Of a stretch of DNA of 64,000 nucleotides, positions 23,766 through 32,450 are shown in pieces. The stretch spans positions 248,001 to 312,000 of the forward strand of contig NZ_BOOZ01000003.1 of the NCBI RefSeq assembly GCF_016863495.1, in the 5' to 3' direction. The position numbers and the translations under genes were made by a program. Position 1 is the first letter of the stretch. The number at the start of each line of letters is the position of its first letter. This DNA comes from Micromonospora andamanensis. GTDB lineage: Bacteria > Actinomycetota > Actinomycetes > Mycobacteriales > Micromonosporaceae. The notes beneath the pieces were generated by a model. It was not told the origin of the DNA and did no database searches. It saw nothing but the letters and a program-made list of their open reading frames with translations.

Positions 23766-23881
23766 GACCCGTTGACTCCTTTCCACGCCCCCGCCCCGCG
23801 CCGGCCCAGGGCGGAGCGCCGTACGCGTCGGGTGGACGCGGCGGGCCCTGGACCGGCGGCGGGGATGAGGCCGTCGGGCCG

Positions 23882-25189
23882 TTACTTGGCGGCGGCCTTC
23901 TTGGCGTTGTTGATCGCGTCCTGCCATCCCTGCTCGGGGTTGCGCTGCCCCAGCTCGACGGTGCGGACCGCGTTCTCCACCTCGGTGCGGACGGCCTGGT
24001 TCTTCGGGCCCATGTAGACCGGCTTCAGCGTCTTCGCGCCCTCACCGAAGATCTTGCCGACCGGCGCGTCGGAGAAGTACGCGTTCGTCGCCTCGGTGAT
24101 GGCGGGGTCGTCCAGCGCCTGCGGCGAGGACGGCAGCGGACCCTTGGCCTTGAACGCGCCGATGTGACCCTCGGCGCTGGTCAGGAACTTGGCCAGCTTG
24201 ACCGCCTCGTCCTGGTGCTTGCTCTGCCGGGGCACGGCCAGGTGCGAGCCGCCCCAGTTGCCGCCGTTGCCCGGTACCCGGGCGATGTCCCATTTGCCCT
24301 TGGCCTCCGGGCCGGCGTTGCCCTCGATCACGCCGGTCATCCAGGCGGGGCAGGCGATGGTGGCGAACTTGGCCTGCTTGAAGGCGGAGACCCACTCCTC
24401 GGACCAGGAGCCGTACTTGCCGGACAGGCCGGCGTTGATGATGTTCATCGTGGTGTCCCAGGCCTGCTTCACCGCCGGGTTGCTGTCCACCACCAGGTTG
24501 TCGCTGGTGTCGTAGTAGTGGTAGCCCTGCGCGTTGCCGGCCGACTGGAGCACGATCGTGTTGAAGGTGTTGGTGGCCGCGTCCAGGAACGCCGCACCGG
24601 TGTTGGCGGCCTTGAACTTCTCGCCGGTGGCGATGTACGCCTCCCACGTCGGCCAGAGTGCGGACACCTGCTCACGGTCGGTGGGCAGGCCCGCCTTCTC
24701 GAAGAGGTCGGTGCGGTAGCACATGGCCATGCCGCCGACGTCGGTGCCGAGCCCGATCAGCTTCTGGCCGTCGGCGGTGAGCCCCTGGTTCCACTTCCAC
24801 TCCAGGAAGTTGCCCTTGAGGTCGGCGGCACCGTGGTCGAGCAGGTTGACGAAGTTGTCCGGGTTGGCCTTGTACTCGACCATCAGGCCCTCTTCGATGG
24901 CCACCACGTCGCCGGCGCCCTTGCCGGCGGCGAGCCACTGGGTCAGCTTCGGCGAGTACTCGTCGAGGTTGCCGCCGGTGCCCCGCTCGACGATCTTGAT
25001 GTTCGGGTTGGCGTCCATGTACTGCTGGTAGAGCTGCTCGTAGCCGAACTGCCCGAAGACGTCGACGGTGAGCGTTATCTTGCCGTCCCCGGCGGCCTCG
25101 TCGTCGCCGCCGCAGCCGCTGGTGACGAGCAGGACGCCGGTGGCGGCCAGAGCGACCGCCGCGAGGCGGTGACGCGGGAATGTGCCCAT
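23882..25189 (-). CDS. Sugar-binding lipoprotein of ABC importer
   Basis: A 435-residue extracellular solute-binding protein (family 1). The signal peptide ends in a lipobox, LLVTSGC at about residues 20-26, so it is a membrane-anchored lipoprotein. The mature part begins GDDEAAGDGKITLTVDVFGQ. First gene of the glucoside operon (binding protein, two permeases, GH1, LacI regulator). GAGAGGGG lies 12 bases before the ATG, and a promoter flanked by two LacI-type operators lies 45-110 bases upstream. The exact sugar, cellobiose or another beta-glucoside, is inferred from GH1. Confidence 0.9.
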   Translation of the reverse strand: MGTFPRHRLAAVALAATGVLLVTSGCGGDDEAAGDGKITLTVDVFGQFGYEQLYQQYMDANPNIKIVERGTGGNLDEYSPKLTQWLAAGKGAGDVVAIEEGLMVEYKANPDNFVNLLDHGAADLKGNFLEWKWNQGLTADGQKLIGLGTDVGGMAMCYRTDLFEKAGLPTDREQVSALWPTWEAYIATGEKFKAANTGAAFLDAATNTFNTIVLQSAGNAQGYHYYDTSDNLVVDSNPAVKQAWDTTMNIINAGLSGKYGSWSEEWVSAFKQAKFATIACPAWMTGVIEGNAGPEAKGKWDIARVPGNGGNWGGSHLAVPRQSKHQDEAVKLAKFLTSAEGHIGAFKAKGPLPSSPQALDDPAITEATNAYFSDAPVGKIFGEGAKTLKPVYMGPKNQAVRTEVENAVRTVELGQRNPEQGWQDAINNAKKAAAK

Positions 25190-25235
25190 TGTCTGATGAC
25201 CCCTCTCAGGTCGGGGTGGTGGTGGAATAGTTTCT

Positions 25236-25292
25236 GAGAGCGCTCTCTCGTAGCCTGCGGTCCGCGCCGGACGGTGTCAAGAGAGCGCTCTC
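25236..25292 (-). promoter_or_regulatory. Glucoside-operon promoter with twin LacI-type operators
   Basis: The palindrome GAGAGCGCTCTC occurs at 25236-25247 and 25281-25292, centres 45 bp apart. On the minus strand TTGACA follows the distal copy, and a CAGGCT -10-like hexamer 17 bases later precedes the proximal copy, so the promoter is sandwiched. The core resembles the CebR operator class of LacI repressors (AGCGCT centre). The likely repressor is the operon's own LacI protein. Confidence 0.75.
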
Positions 25293-25360
25293 TCGAGAGG
25301 GTCACAGAATGGCCACGGGCGGCATCCAGCAATGGAGGCCACCCGTGGCCCAGTGGGGAA

Positions 25361-26125
25361 TCAGCCGGTGCGGACCCCGTCGAGCAGCGCGCGGTCACCC
25401 GCCACGGTCAGCGTGTCGAAGCTGACCCGCCCCCAGAGCGCCAGCAGCAGGTCGCTTGCGGTGCCGCTGACCTGCACCCGGGCGTGATGGTCGTCGTGGT
25501 CGAGGATGGTGCCGGTGTCGAGCAGGGCGACCCCCTCGCCACGCAGCCGCAGGTACCACTCCTGGGCGGCATCGGTGGCGGTCAGCCGGACCACGCCCTG
25601 CCACGGGCCGCCCGACTTGCGCCGGCCCGCCGGCAACCAGGTGTCCAGCACCTCGCTCACCCCGTCGGCCGCGAGCTTGGCCTCGATCGGCTCACCCGCG
25701 GCGATGGCGAGCTGGGCGTCCCAGCGGTGCACCGCCGTCTCGTGGGCCATCCGGCGCGGCCAGAAGGCCGCCTTCTTCGGCTGGGGAGCCCAGTTCCACG
25801 CCGGCGCCTCCGGATCGAGGGTGTCGAAGAGCGCCATCAGCTCGTCGTACGCCTGCTGCCACTGCTGGACGGCGGTGACGCCGGCCGCCGGCTCAACCGG
25901 CTGGGACCGGCTCTGCTGCGGTGCCGCCGGATCACCCGAGCCGGCCACGTCGTGCACCCACCGGTAGATCCCGGCGAGGTGGCGGGTCAGGTCGGTCACG
26001 GTCCAACCGGGGCAGGACAGCACGGGCGTCTCGGGTGGCGCCTCGGCCACCGCGGCCGCGAACGCCGGGCCCTCCGCCCGGAGCGCACCGATCCAGAAGT
26101 CCTTGGTGCCGTGCAGTCTGCTCAT
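25361..26125 (-). CDS. Maleylpyruvate-isomerase-family (DinB-like) protein
   Basis: A 254-residue protein of the mycothiol-dependent maleylpyruvate isomerase family: an N-terminal DinB-like four-helix bundle with histidines in LTRHLAGIYRW and RMAHETAVHRWDAQ, which together would bind a divalent metal, followed by a C-terminal MDMPI domain. Many actinobacterial paralogues act as mycothiol-dependent transferases with unknown substrates, consistent with mshA in this window. ATG 26125 is selected because GGAGG is six bases upstream; ATG 26131 would sit against it. Confidence 0.75.
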   Translation of the reverse strand: MSRLHGTKDFWIGALRAEGPAFAAAVAEAPPETPVLSCPGWTVTDLTRHLAGIYRWVHDVAGSGDPAAPQQSRSQPVEPAAGVTAVQQWQQAYDELMALFDTLDPEAPAWNWAPQPKKAAFWPRRMAHETAVHRWDAQLAIAAGEPIEAKLAADGVSEVLDTWLPAGRRKSGGPWQGVVRLTATDAAQEWYLRLRGEGVALLDTGTILDHDDHHARVQVSGTASDLLLALWGRVSFDTLTVAGDRALLDGVRTG

Positions 26126-26195
26126 CGCCATCCTCCCGGGGGTGACCGGGCCACCAGTGGGTGCCGCGGCTACCCCTCAGCCTAGGGTGAGAGAC

Positions 26196-27278
26196 GTGTC
26201 TGACGTCTACGCCCAGCCGACAGCCGCTCCGCAACCCGCCAGCACGGGCGATCTGGCGCAATACACGACATTGTGCGTGGGAGGGCCGGCCGGCCGGGTC
26301 GTGACCGCCGGCAACGCCAACGAGATCGTCAGCCTGGTACGCGAGGCAGGTTCCGAGATCCTCCTGCTCGCCGGCGGAAGCAACGTGGTGATCGGTGACG
26401 CTGGTTTCCCCGGCACCGTGGTCCTCGTCCGCTCCCGGGGGCTGCGGGTGCTCAGCGAGGACGAGCAGACCGTGACGGTACGGGTCGAGGCCGGCGAGCC
26501 GTGGGACGACCTGGTCGCCACGACGGTACGCAACGGCTGGTCGGGGCTGGAGTGCCTGTCCGGCATTCCCGGCTCGACCGGCGCCACCCCGATCCAGAAC
26601 GTCGGGGCGTACGGGCAGGAGGTCGCCGAGACCATCACCGCCGTGCAGGTCTACGACCGGACGACCGGCACGGTCGGGCAGGTCGAGGCGGCCGAGTGCG
26701 GCTTCGCGTACCGGTCCAGCATCTTCAAGTACAACGAACGCTGGCTGGTGCTCTCGGTGGACTTCCGGCTGGCCCGCTCGCCGCTGTCCGGTCCGGTGCG
26801 CTATGCGGAACTGGCCCGGGCGCTCGGCGTCGAGGTTGGTGACCGGGTGCCGCTGGCGCAGGCCCGGGTCACGGTGCTGAGACTGCGCGCGGGCAAGGGC
26901 ATGGTGCTCGACGCGGGCGACCCGGACACCCGCTCGGTCGGTTCGTTCTTCACGAATCCGGTCCTCGACGCCGCCGCGTACCAACGGCTGCGGCAGCAGG
27001 CCGCCGAACTGGGCGAGCCACCGGCGTGGCCCGGGGCCGGCGGCGTGGTCAAGGTCAGCGCCGCCTGGCTGATCGACAAGGCCGGCTTCGGCAAGGGCTA
27101 TCCCGGCCCGGAGGGCACCGCCATCTCCACCAAGCACACCCTCGCCCTGACCAACCCCACAGGCACCGCCAGCACCCAGGCCCTGCTCACCCTGGCCCGG
27201 GAGATCCGCGACGGCGTCCAGACCCGCTTCGGCGTAACCCTCCACCCCGAACCCGTCCTCATCAACTGCACCCTCTAA
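26196..27278 (+). CDS. murB: UDP-N-acetylenolpyruvoylglucosamine reductase
   Basis: A 360-residue MurB, the FAD-dependent enzyme that makes UDP-MurNAc for peptidoglycan. FAD-binding motifs include LLAGGSNVVIGD and SGIPGSTGATPIQNVGAYGQ; the C-terminal GSFFTNP carries the catalytic Ser, and ISTKHTLAL is typical of the C-terminal domain. The GTG start is seven bases after a TAGGGT -10 box (26183-26188), so the mRNA is probably leaderless. It is monocistronic and convergent with the methyltransferase gene. Its location upstream of SDR and mshA matches mycobacteria. Confidence 0.9.
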   Translation: MSDVYAQPTAAPQPASTGDLAQYTTLCVGGPAGRVVTAGNANEIVSLVREAGSEILLLAGGSNVVIGDAGFPGTVVLVRSRGLRVLSEDEQTVTVRVEAGEPWDDLVATTVRNGWSGLECLSGIPGSTGATPIQNVGAYGQEVAETITAVQVYDRTTGTVGQVEAAECGFAYRSSIFKYNERWLVLSVDFRLARSPLSGPVRYAELARALGVEVGDRVPLAQARVTVLRLRAGKGMVLDAGDPDTRSVGSFFTNPVLDAAAYQRLRQQAAELGEPPAWPGAGGVVKVSAAWLIDKAGFGKGYPGPEGTAISTKHTLALTNPTGTASTQALLTLAREIRDGVQTRFGVTLHPEPVLINCTL

Positions 27279-27291
27279 CCCGGGGGGTGGG

Positions 27292-28086
27292 TCAGGTGGG
27301 GGCGATTGTGGGCCAGGGGACGGTGAGGCGGCCGTGGCGCCAGTGGCGGGGGTGGTCGAGGACCGGCCAGCCCTGGGCGCGTACGGCCGACACGGTGTGC
27401 AGCCAGCGCTGGCGGGGGCCGAAGGGGGCGTAGCCGGCGGCGGCGTGCCAGGCGTCGTCAAGCGCCCGGATCAGGTCGTGGATGCGCTCACCCGGTACGT
27501 TGCGGTGGATCAGCGCCTTCGGCAGCCGCTCGGCCAGTTCGGCCGGAGTGCGCATGGTCGCCAGTCGGGCGGCCAGGGTCAGTGAGCGCGGCCCGTCGGC
27601 ATCGAGCAGCACCCACCCGCCGAGGCGCCCCAACTCGTCGCAGGTCCCCTCCACCACCAGCCCGCCCGGCGCCAGCCCGCCGCGCATCGTCGCCCACGCG
27701 CCGGCCACCTCGCTCTCGTCGTACTGGCGCAGCACGTTCAACGCGCGGACCAGAGCGGGACGCAGGCCAGCCAACTCGAAGCCACCGCGGGCGAAGGTGA
27801 GACCTGGTGGATCGGCGGCGGGCTGCGCGTCGGTGACGCGTACCGGATCGATCTCCAGCCCGACCACCCGCACGTCGGCGCGGATCCGGGCGGCGAGCCG
27901 GGCCCGCAACTCCACAGCCGTCACCGCTGTCGCACCGTAGCCTAGGTCCACCACGAGCGGGTCCGGTGCGGCGCGCAGCGGCTCGGCGCAGGTCTCCACG
28001 ATCCAGTTGTCGATCCGGCGGAGCCGGTTGGGATGCGTGGTCCCCCGGGTCACCGCACCGAGCGGTCGGGGCGCCGGCACCACCAT
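27292..28086 (-). CDS. Class I SAM-dependent methyltransferase-like protein
   Basis: A 264-residue protein with a Rossmann-type SAM-binding start, PLVVDLGYGATAVTAVEL (motif I), and an acidic strand end VVGLEIDP (motif II). The C-terminal half has a conserved RQRWLHTVSAVRAQGWPVL segment that I do not recognise. The substrate is unknown. The ATG overlaps the stop of the upstream SDR gene (TGATG), so they are co-translated. Conserved pairs like this occur next to murB/mshA in related actinomycetes, from memory. Confidence 0.6.
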   Translation of the reverse strand: MVVPAPRPLGAVTRGTTHPNRLRRIDNWIVETCAEPLRAAPDPLVVDLGYGATAVTAVELRARLAARIRADVRVVGLEIDPVRVTDAQPAADPPGLTFARGGFELAGLRPALVRALNVLRQYDESEVAGAWATMRGGLAPGGLVVEGTCDELGRLGGWVLLDADGPRSLTLAARLATMRTPAELAERLPKALIHRNVPGERIHDLIRALDDAWHAAAGYAPFGPRQRWLHTVSAVRAQGWPVLDHPRHWRHGRLTVPWPTIAPT

Positions 28087-28850
28087 CAGCCCGTCCGGTG
28101 CACCTTGTGCTGGGCGGCCTGAGCCAGCGGTCGGACCACGAGACGGTCCACGTTCACGTGCTGCGGTCGGGTGGCGCACCAGGCGACGCAGTCGGCGACG
28201 TCCTCGGCGAGCAGTGGCTCGGCGACACCGGCGTAGACCGCCTCCGCCCGCTCGACGTCTCCACCGAAGCGGGTCAACGAGAACTCGTCGGTCTTCACCA
28301 TGCCCGGGTCGATCTCGATCACCCGGACCGGGCGCCCGCACAACTCCAGCCGCAAGGTGCCGGCGATCGCGGTCTGCGCGTGCTTCGCCGCGGTGTAGCC
28401 GCCCCCGCCCTCGTACACGGTGAAGCCGGCGGTCGACGAGACGACGACGATCGTGCCCGCCCCGGAGCCCTCGAGCATCGGCAGCAGCGCCTGGGTGACC
28501 CGTAGCGTGCCGAGCACGTTGACGTCGTACATCCACTGCCAGTCACCGATCGCGCCGGACTCCACCGGATCCAGCCCCCGTGCCCCGCCCGCGTTGTTCA
28601 CCAGGAGGGTCACCGGCCCACCGGCCTGCTGCGCGGCCCGGGCCAGGTCGGCCACCGACTCGTCGGAGGTCACGTCGCAGCCGACCGCGGTGGCCGAGCC
28701 CCCGGTGGCGGTGATCCCGGCGACCAGTTCGACAAGCCGGTCGGTACGTCGTGCCGCGGCGAGCACGTGGAAACCCTCACCGGCGAGCCGCCGGGCGGTG
28801 GCGGCGCCGATCCCGCTGGACGCCCCGGTGACGATCGCGACACGACTCAT
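28086..28850 (-). CDS. Short-chain dehydrogenase (Rv0484c-like)
   Basis: A 254-residue classical SDR: cofactor motif [16 protein letters not shown] motif in [11 protein letters not shown], catalytic Ser in [13 protein letters not shown] and Tyr-xxx-Lys in YTAAKHAQT. The C-terminus [22 protein letters not shown] matches the group of M. tuberculosis Rv0484c, which also sits between murB and mshA. The substrate is unknown. The next gene starts in its stop codon. Confidence 0.8.
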   Translation of the reverse strand: MSRVAIVTGASSGIGAATARRLAGEGFHVLAAARRTDRLVELVAGITATGGSATAVGCDVTSDESVADLARAAQQAGGPVTLLVNNAGGARGLDPVESGAIGDWQWMYDVNVLGTLRVTQALLPMLEGSGAGTIVVVSSTAGFTVYEGGGGYTAAKHAQTAIAGTLRLELCGRPVRVIEIDPGMVKTDEFSLTRFGGDVERAEAVYAGVAEPLLAEDVADCVAWCATRPQHVNVDRLVVRPLAQAAQHKVHRTG

Positions 28851-29033
28851 CCGGCCATTCTCGCTCCCCGCCGACGGCCGGTGGGCGGCGCGGTCGCCAT
28901 GAGGTCGGTCACGCCCGGGGCCCTGCCCGACGTATTTCCCGCCGCCGATCGGGAAGATGACATCCGGCGTGGAGTGTTGACGCAGAAGCGCCGGTCGTGC
29001 GGGACGGCATCAACCGTGGCAAAGGGAGCGGAC

Positions 29034-30383
29034 GTGGCGGAAGAGCACACCGGTGTCGGTCGTCAGCGAGGTTCCCTGCCGTGGCCGAGACCTCGGCGGA
29101 TCGCGACCCTGTCGGTACACACCTCACCGCTGCACCAGCCGGGCACCGGGGACGCCGGCGGCATGAACGTCTACATCCTGGAGGTCTCCCGGCGGTTGGC
29201 CGAGGCGAACGTCGAGGTCGAGATCTTCACCCGGGCCACCTCGGGTGACCTGCCGCCGGTGGTGGAGGTCGCCCCCGGGGTGCACGTCCGGCACGTGATG
29301 GCCGGCCCGCTGGAGGGCCTCACCAAGGAGGAACTGCCAGGTCAGCTCTGCGCGTTCACAGCTGGTGTGCTGCGCGCCGAGGCAGCGCGACCCCCCGGCC
29401 ACTACGACCTCATCCACTCCCACTACTGGCTCTCCGGACAGGTCGGCTGGCTGGCCAAGGATCGCTGGGGGGTGCCGCTCGTGCACACCGCGCACACCCT
29501 GGCCAAGGTGAAGAACGCGCAGTTGGCCGCCGGTGACCGGCCGGAGCCCAAGGCGCGCGTGATCGGCGAGGAACAGGTGATCGCGGAGGCCGACCGGCTG
29601 GTGGCGAACACAGGGGTCGAAGCGCGGGACCTGATCGGCAGGTATGACGCCGATCCCACCCGGGTCACCGTGGTCGAGCCCGGTGTGGACCTGGAGCGGT
29701 TCCGTCCCGTCTCAGGTGACCGGGACGCCGCCAGCACCGCCGCCCGGCTCCGGTTGGGCCTGCCCACCCGGGGCCATCTGGTCGCCTTCGTCGGGCGGAT
29801 CCAGCCGTTGAAGGCTCCCGACGTGCTCATCCGCGCGATCGCCGCCCTACGGGCGCGGGACGCCGAGCTGGCCCGGGAGGTCGCGGTGGTGATCTGTGGC
29901 GGCCCCAGCGGGACCGGGCTGGACCGGCCCACCGCTCTGATCGAGTTGGCCGCCGCACTCGGCGTCGCCGACCGGGTGCACTTCCTGCCACCCCGCACCG
30001 GAGCGGAACTGCCCCTGCTCTACCAGGCGGCCGACCTGGTCGCGGTGCCGTCCTACAACGAATCCTTCGGTCTGGTCGCGTTGGAGGCCCAGGCCTGCGG
30101 TACGCCGGTGGTGGCCGCTGCCGTCGGTGGCCTGGTCACCGCGGTGCGGGACCAGGTGAGCGGGGTGCTGGTGCGCGGGCATGATCCGGTGGACTGGGCG
30201 GGTACGCTGGCCCGCCTGCTGCCCGACCGGGCCCGACGGGCAGCGTTGTCCGTCGGTGCCGCCCGGCACGCCCGGGACTTCTCCTGGCACCGCACCGCCG
30301 CCGGCCTGCTCGCCGTCTACGGTGAGGCGATCGCCGACCGCCGGGCCGGTCTCACCGCCGAACTCACCGGCTCCCGCTGCTGA
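29034..30383 (+). CDS. mshA: D-inositol-3-phosphate glycosyltransferase
   Basis: A 449-residue GT4 enzyme that catalyses the first step of mycothiol synthesis, joining GlcNAc to 1-L-myo-inositol-1-phosphate. Signatures: [20 protein letters not shown] followed by GMNVYI at the N-terminus, [12 protein letters not shown] between domains, and [20 protein letters not shown] with the E-x7-E nucleotide-sugar motif. The GTG start has GGGAG seven bases upstream. The adjacent YbjN, gpm and senX3-regX3 genes repeat the mycobacterial mshA neighbourhood. Confidence 0.9.
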   Translation: MAEEHTGVGRQRGSLPWPRPRRIATLSVHTSPLHQPGTGDAGGMNVYILEVSRRLAEANVEVEIFTRATSGDLPPVVEVAPGVHVRHVMAGPLEGLTKEELPGQLCAFTAGVLRAEAARPPGHYDLIHSHYWLSGQVGWLAKDRWGVPLVHTAHTLAKVKNAQLAAGDRPEPKARVIGEEQVIAEADRLVANTGVEARDLIGRYDADPTRVTVVEPGVDLERFRPVSGDRDAASTAARLRLGLPTRGHLVAFVGRIQPLKAPDVLIRAIAALRARDAELAREVAVVICGGPSGTGLDRPTALIELAAALGVADRVHFLPPRTGAELPLLYQAADLVAVPSYNESFGLVALEAQACGTPVVAAAVGGLVTAVRDQVSGVLVRGHDPVDWAGTLARLLPDRARRAALSVGAARHARDFSWHRTAAGLLAVYGEAIADRRAGLTAELTGSRC

Positions 30384-30469
30384 GCGCCGCACGGTCCCGG
30401 CCCACCAGGGGCGACGGTGACTGACCGGCAGCCGGGCAATGCTGTGGTGATCGTCGTAGAGTTGGCCGG

Positions 30470-31003
30470 ATGAGCGACCTCGGTGCCCTGATCGAGTCCG
30501 TCTGCGCGGAGCGGGAACTCGCCTGCGAGTCCACCGGACCGGGGTCGTACGCGGTGACCCTGCCCGGTACCCACAAGCTCAAGACGATCTGCAACCTGAT
30601 CGTCGGCGAGCACGCGCTGCGGATCGAGGCGTTCGTGATGCGCCAGCCGGACGAGCGGCGCGAGGAGCTGTGGGCCTGGTTGTTGCAGCGCAACGCCAAG
30701 ATGTACGCCGTGTCGTTCTCCATCGACGCGGTCGGCGACGTCTACCTGACCGGCCGGGTCAACCCGGAAGGTGTGGACGCCGACGAACTGGACCGGCTGT
30801 TCGGTGCGGTGCTGACCTACGCCGACGAGTCCTTCGACACGATGCTGGAGATCGGCTTCGGCAGCTCGATCCGCCGGGAGTGGGAGTGGCGGGTGAAGCG
30901 GGGTGAGTCGACAGCCAACCTGGCGGCCTTCGCGCACCTGTTCGAGCCCTCGGACGCCGCCCGGTCGGCTCCGCCGGCCGCCGGAGGTTCGGACGGCTCC
31001 TGA
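30470..31003 (+). CDS. YbjN domain protein
   Basis: A 177-residue YbjN-like protein, with GDVYLTGRVNPEGVDADELD and a central KMYAVSFSIDAVG strand. YbjN folds resemble type III secretion chaperones; the actinobacterial group (Rv0487-like) always follows mshA but its role is unknown. The last 20 residues are low complexity. A TAGAGT -10 box (30457-30462) lies seven bases before the ATG, giving an independent leaderless start in addition to possible read-through from mshA. Confidence 0.75.
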   Translation: MSDLGALIESVCAERELACESTGPGSYAVTLPGTHKLKTICNLIVGEHALRIEAFVMRQPDERREELWAWLLQRNAKMYAVSFSIDAVGDVYLTGRVNPEGVDADELDRLFGAVLTYADESFDTMLEIGFGSSIRREWEWRVKRGESTANLAAFAHLFEPSDAARSAPPAAGGSDGS

Positions 31004-31080
31004 CGGGTAAGCCGCTGCGCGCGGTGCGGCGTTGGGACCCGCCGCGCCGAGACGGCGAGTGTCGAGGAGCGTGAGCGTCC

Positions 31081-32079
31081 ATGGCTCAGCGAAGCAGCTC
31101 GGGTCGCGGCGGGACCGCGACCAGGACCAGGCGGCAAGGCGGCAACCAGACCCCGAACACGCCACGGATATCCGAGTCGGAGATCTCCCGGATGCGGGTG
31201 GACGACATTCGGGGACAACTGCGGCGGTACGGGGTCTCCGGCATCTCGGCCCTCCGCAAGCCGGAACTGGTCAAGACGCTGGCGAAGGCGATGCGGTCCG
31301 GCGGTGCCGGGCGTCGCAGCAGCGGTCCGGCCGGCCGGGCCAGCGCCACGAAGGCAGCCGGCACCAGACAGGCGGCGTCCAGCCGGACGGCGCCGGGGCG
31401 GGCCAAGTCGGCACCCGCGAAACGGGCCGCTCCCGCGAAGCGGGCCACTCCCGCGAAGCGGGCCGCTGCGGCCCGCAAGGCGACAGGTACGGCGGGCAGG
31501 CCGAGCGCGAGCGCCGCCCGCAAGACGACAAGCGCCGCCCGCAAGACCACGAGCGCCGCCCGCAGGACCACGACGGGTACGGCGCGCAAGGGCGTGGCCG
31601 GCGCGAGGAAGTCGGCCCCCCGCACGTCGGCCACGGCCGGCGGGCCAGGCAGCACGGCCACCCGCCCCCGGAAGGCGGCACCCGGCCGGCGGTCGGCCGC
31701 CGGTGGCGCGGCGCGGACCGGGCGGTCGAGTTCGCGATCGATCAGATCGTCGCAGATGATCTCCTCGCTCCAGGACCGGCCGGAGCGTCCCGGCCGCAGC
31801 CTGGTCACCACCAACCACGACGTGATCCGACGGTGGGCCCGGGAGCGGGGTGCCAAGCCGGCGACGATCGGCGGTACCGAGCGCGAGGGGCGGGCCGGGG
31901 TGCTGACCTTCAACATTCCGGGTTACCGGGAGAGCAGCCGGATCCGCGAGATCACCTGGGACGAGTGGTTTCACACATTTGATATGCGTCGACTGAACCT
32001 GATCTACCAGGAGCAGCTGCGGGACGGTCGACAGAGCAACTTCTTCCGGACCGAATCACCCGATCGGGAAGACGGGTGA
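31081..32079 (+). CDS. Histone-H1-like basic protein with SAP/Rho-N-like motif
   Basis: A 332-residue strongly basic protein in three parts. Residues about 30-72 (SEISRMRVDDIRGQLRRYGV, then SALRKPELVKTLAKA) look like a SAP or Rho N-terminal helix-extended-helix motif. Residues 73-230 are Ala/Arg/Lys/Thr low complexity with repeats such as APAKR, KTTSAARKTTSAAR, as in histone H1-like tails. Residues 240-332 form a conserved C-terminal domain (TNHDVIRRWARERGAKPATI and ITWDEWFHTFD). A nucleoid-associated or RNA-binding role is inferred from composition. A hairpin terminator follows. Confidence 0.6.
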   Translation: MAQRSSSGRGGTATRTRRQGGNQTPNTPRISESEISRMRVDDIRGQLRRYGVSGISALRKPELVKTLAKAMRSGGAGRRSSGPAGRASATKAAGTRQAASSRTAPGRAKSAPAKRAAPAKRATPAKRAAAARKATGTAGRPSASAARKTTSAARKTTSAARRTTTGTARKGVAGARKSAPRTSATAGGPGSTATRPRKAAPGRRSAAGGAARTGRSSSRSIRSSQMISSLQDRPERPGRSLVTTNHDVIRRWARERGAKPATIGGTEREGRAGVLTFNIPGYRESSRIREITWDEWFHTFDMRRLNLIYQEQLRDGRQSNFFRTESPDREDG

Positions 32080-32095
32080 GAGGTTTGCGGGAATA

Positions 32096-32131
32096 GCCCT
32101 CGGGTACCCGCTGTTGGCCTTGACCGAGGGC
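32096..32131 (+). terminator. Probable terminator of the histone-like gene
   Basis: GCCCTCGG (32096-32103) and CCGAGGGC (32124-32131) form an 8-bp stem with a 20-nt loop, beginning 17 bases after the stop codon. No clear U-tract, as is usual in high-GC actinomycetes. Confidence 0.5.
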
Positions 32132-32411
32132 CTAAGCGCCGTCTCCCAGGGATTCGGTAGCTGTGACGGGCGAGACAGTCGCTCAGGTTGAATCACGAGG
32201 TCGGGCCGCACTAACTTTATTGCACCGCGTCACGCTCGGTGCCGTTCGGGGGAGCGGCGGATCGATCAGATCTGTGCAGCCGGGCGAGACGCGGGGGACG
32301 GGTGGACCGACACCGTTGGGGGACGGTGGCCCACCTGTTTGGACCGGCGGCGCGAGCGGGCGTCGCTTACGGGGGTGAGTGTCGCCCGCCGCCGCCGGTC
32401 GTACGACGTGA
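32132..32411. other. Intergenic region without a recognisable gene
   Basis: No supported gene is seen in this stretch between two terminator-like hairpins. An open frame from 32163 to 32378 has Gly/Thr-rich composition with no family resemblance. It contains AT-richer ACTAACTTTATTGC around 32210, unusual locally, which might be a promoter for a short RNA, but nothing further supports this. Confidence 0.4.
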
Positions 32412-32440
32412 AATGCCCGGTACATCTCGTACCGGGCATT
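32412..32440 (-). terminator. Intrinsic-type hairpin after MFS gene
   Basis: AATGCCCGGTAC and GTACCGGGCATT form a perfect 12-bp stem with a 5-nt loop, 10 bases beyond the stop codon of the minus-strand MFS gene; on that strand the stem is followed by TTTCAC. Confidence 0.8.
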
Positions 32441-32450
32441 ACGCGTGCGC

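Noticed and set aside
32163..32378. 71-codon plus-strand open frame in the gap before the MFS gene
   Set aside because: Gly/Thr/Arg-rich composition typical of random high-GC frames, no family resemblance and no ribosome-binding site.
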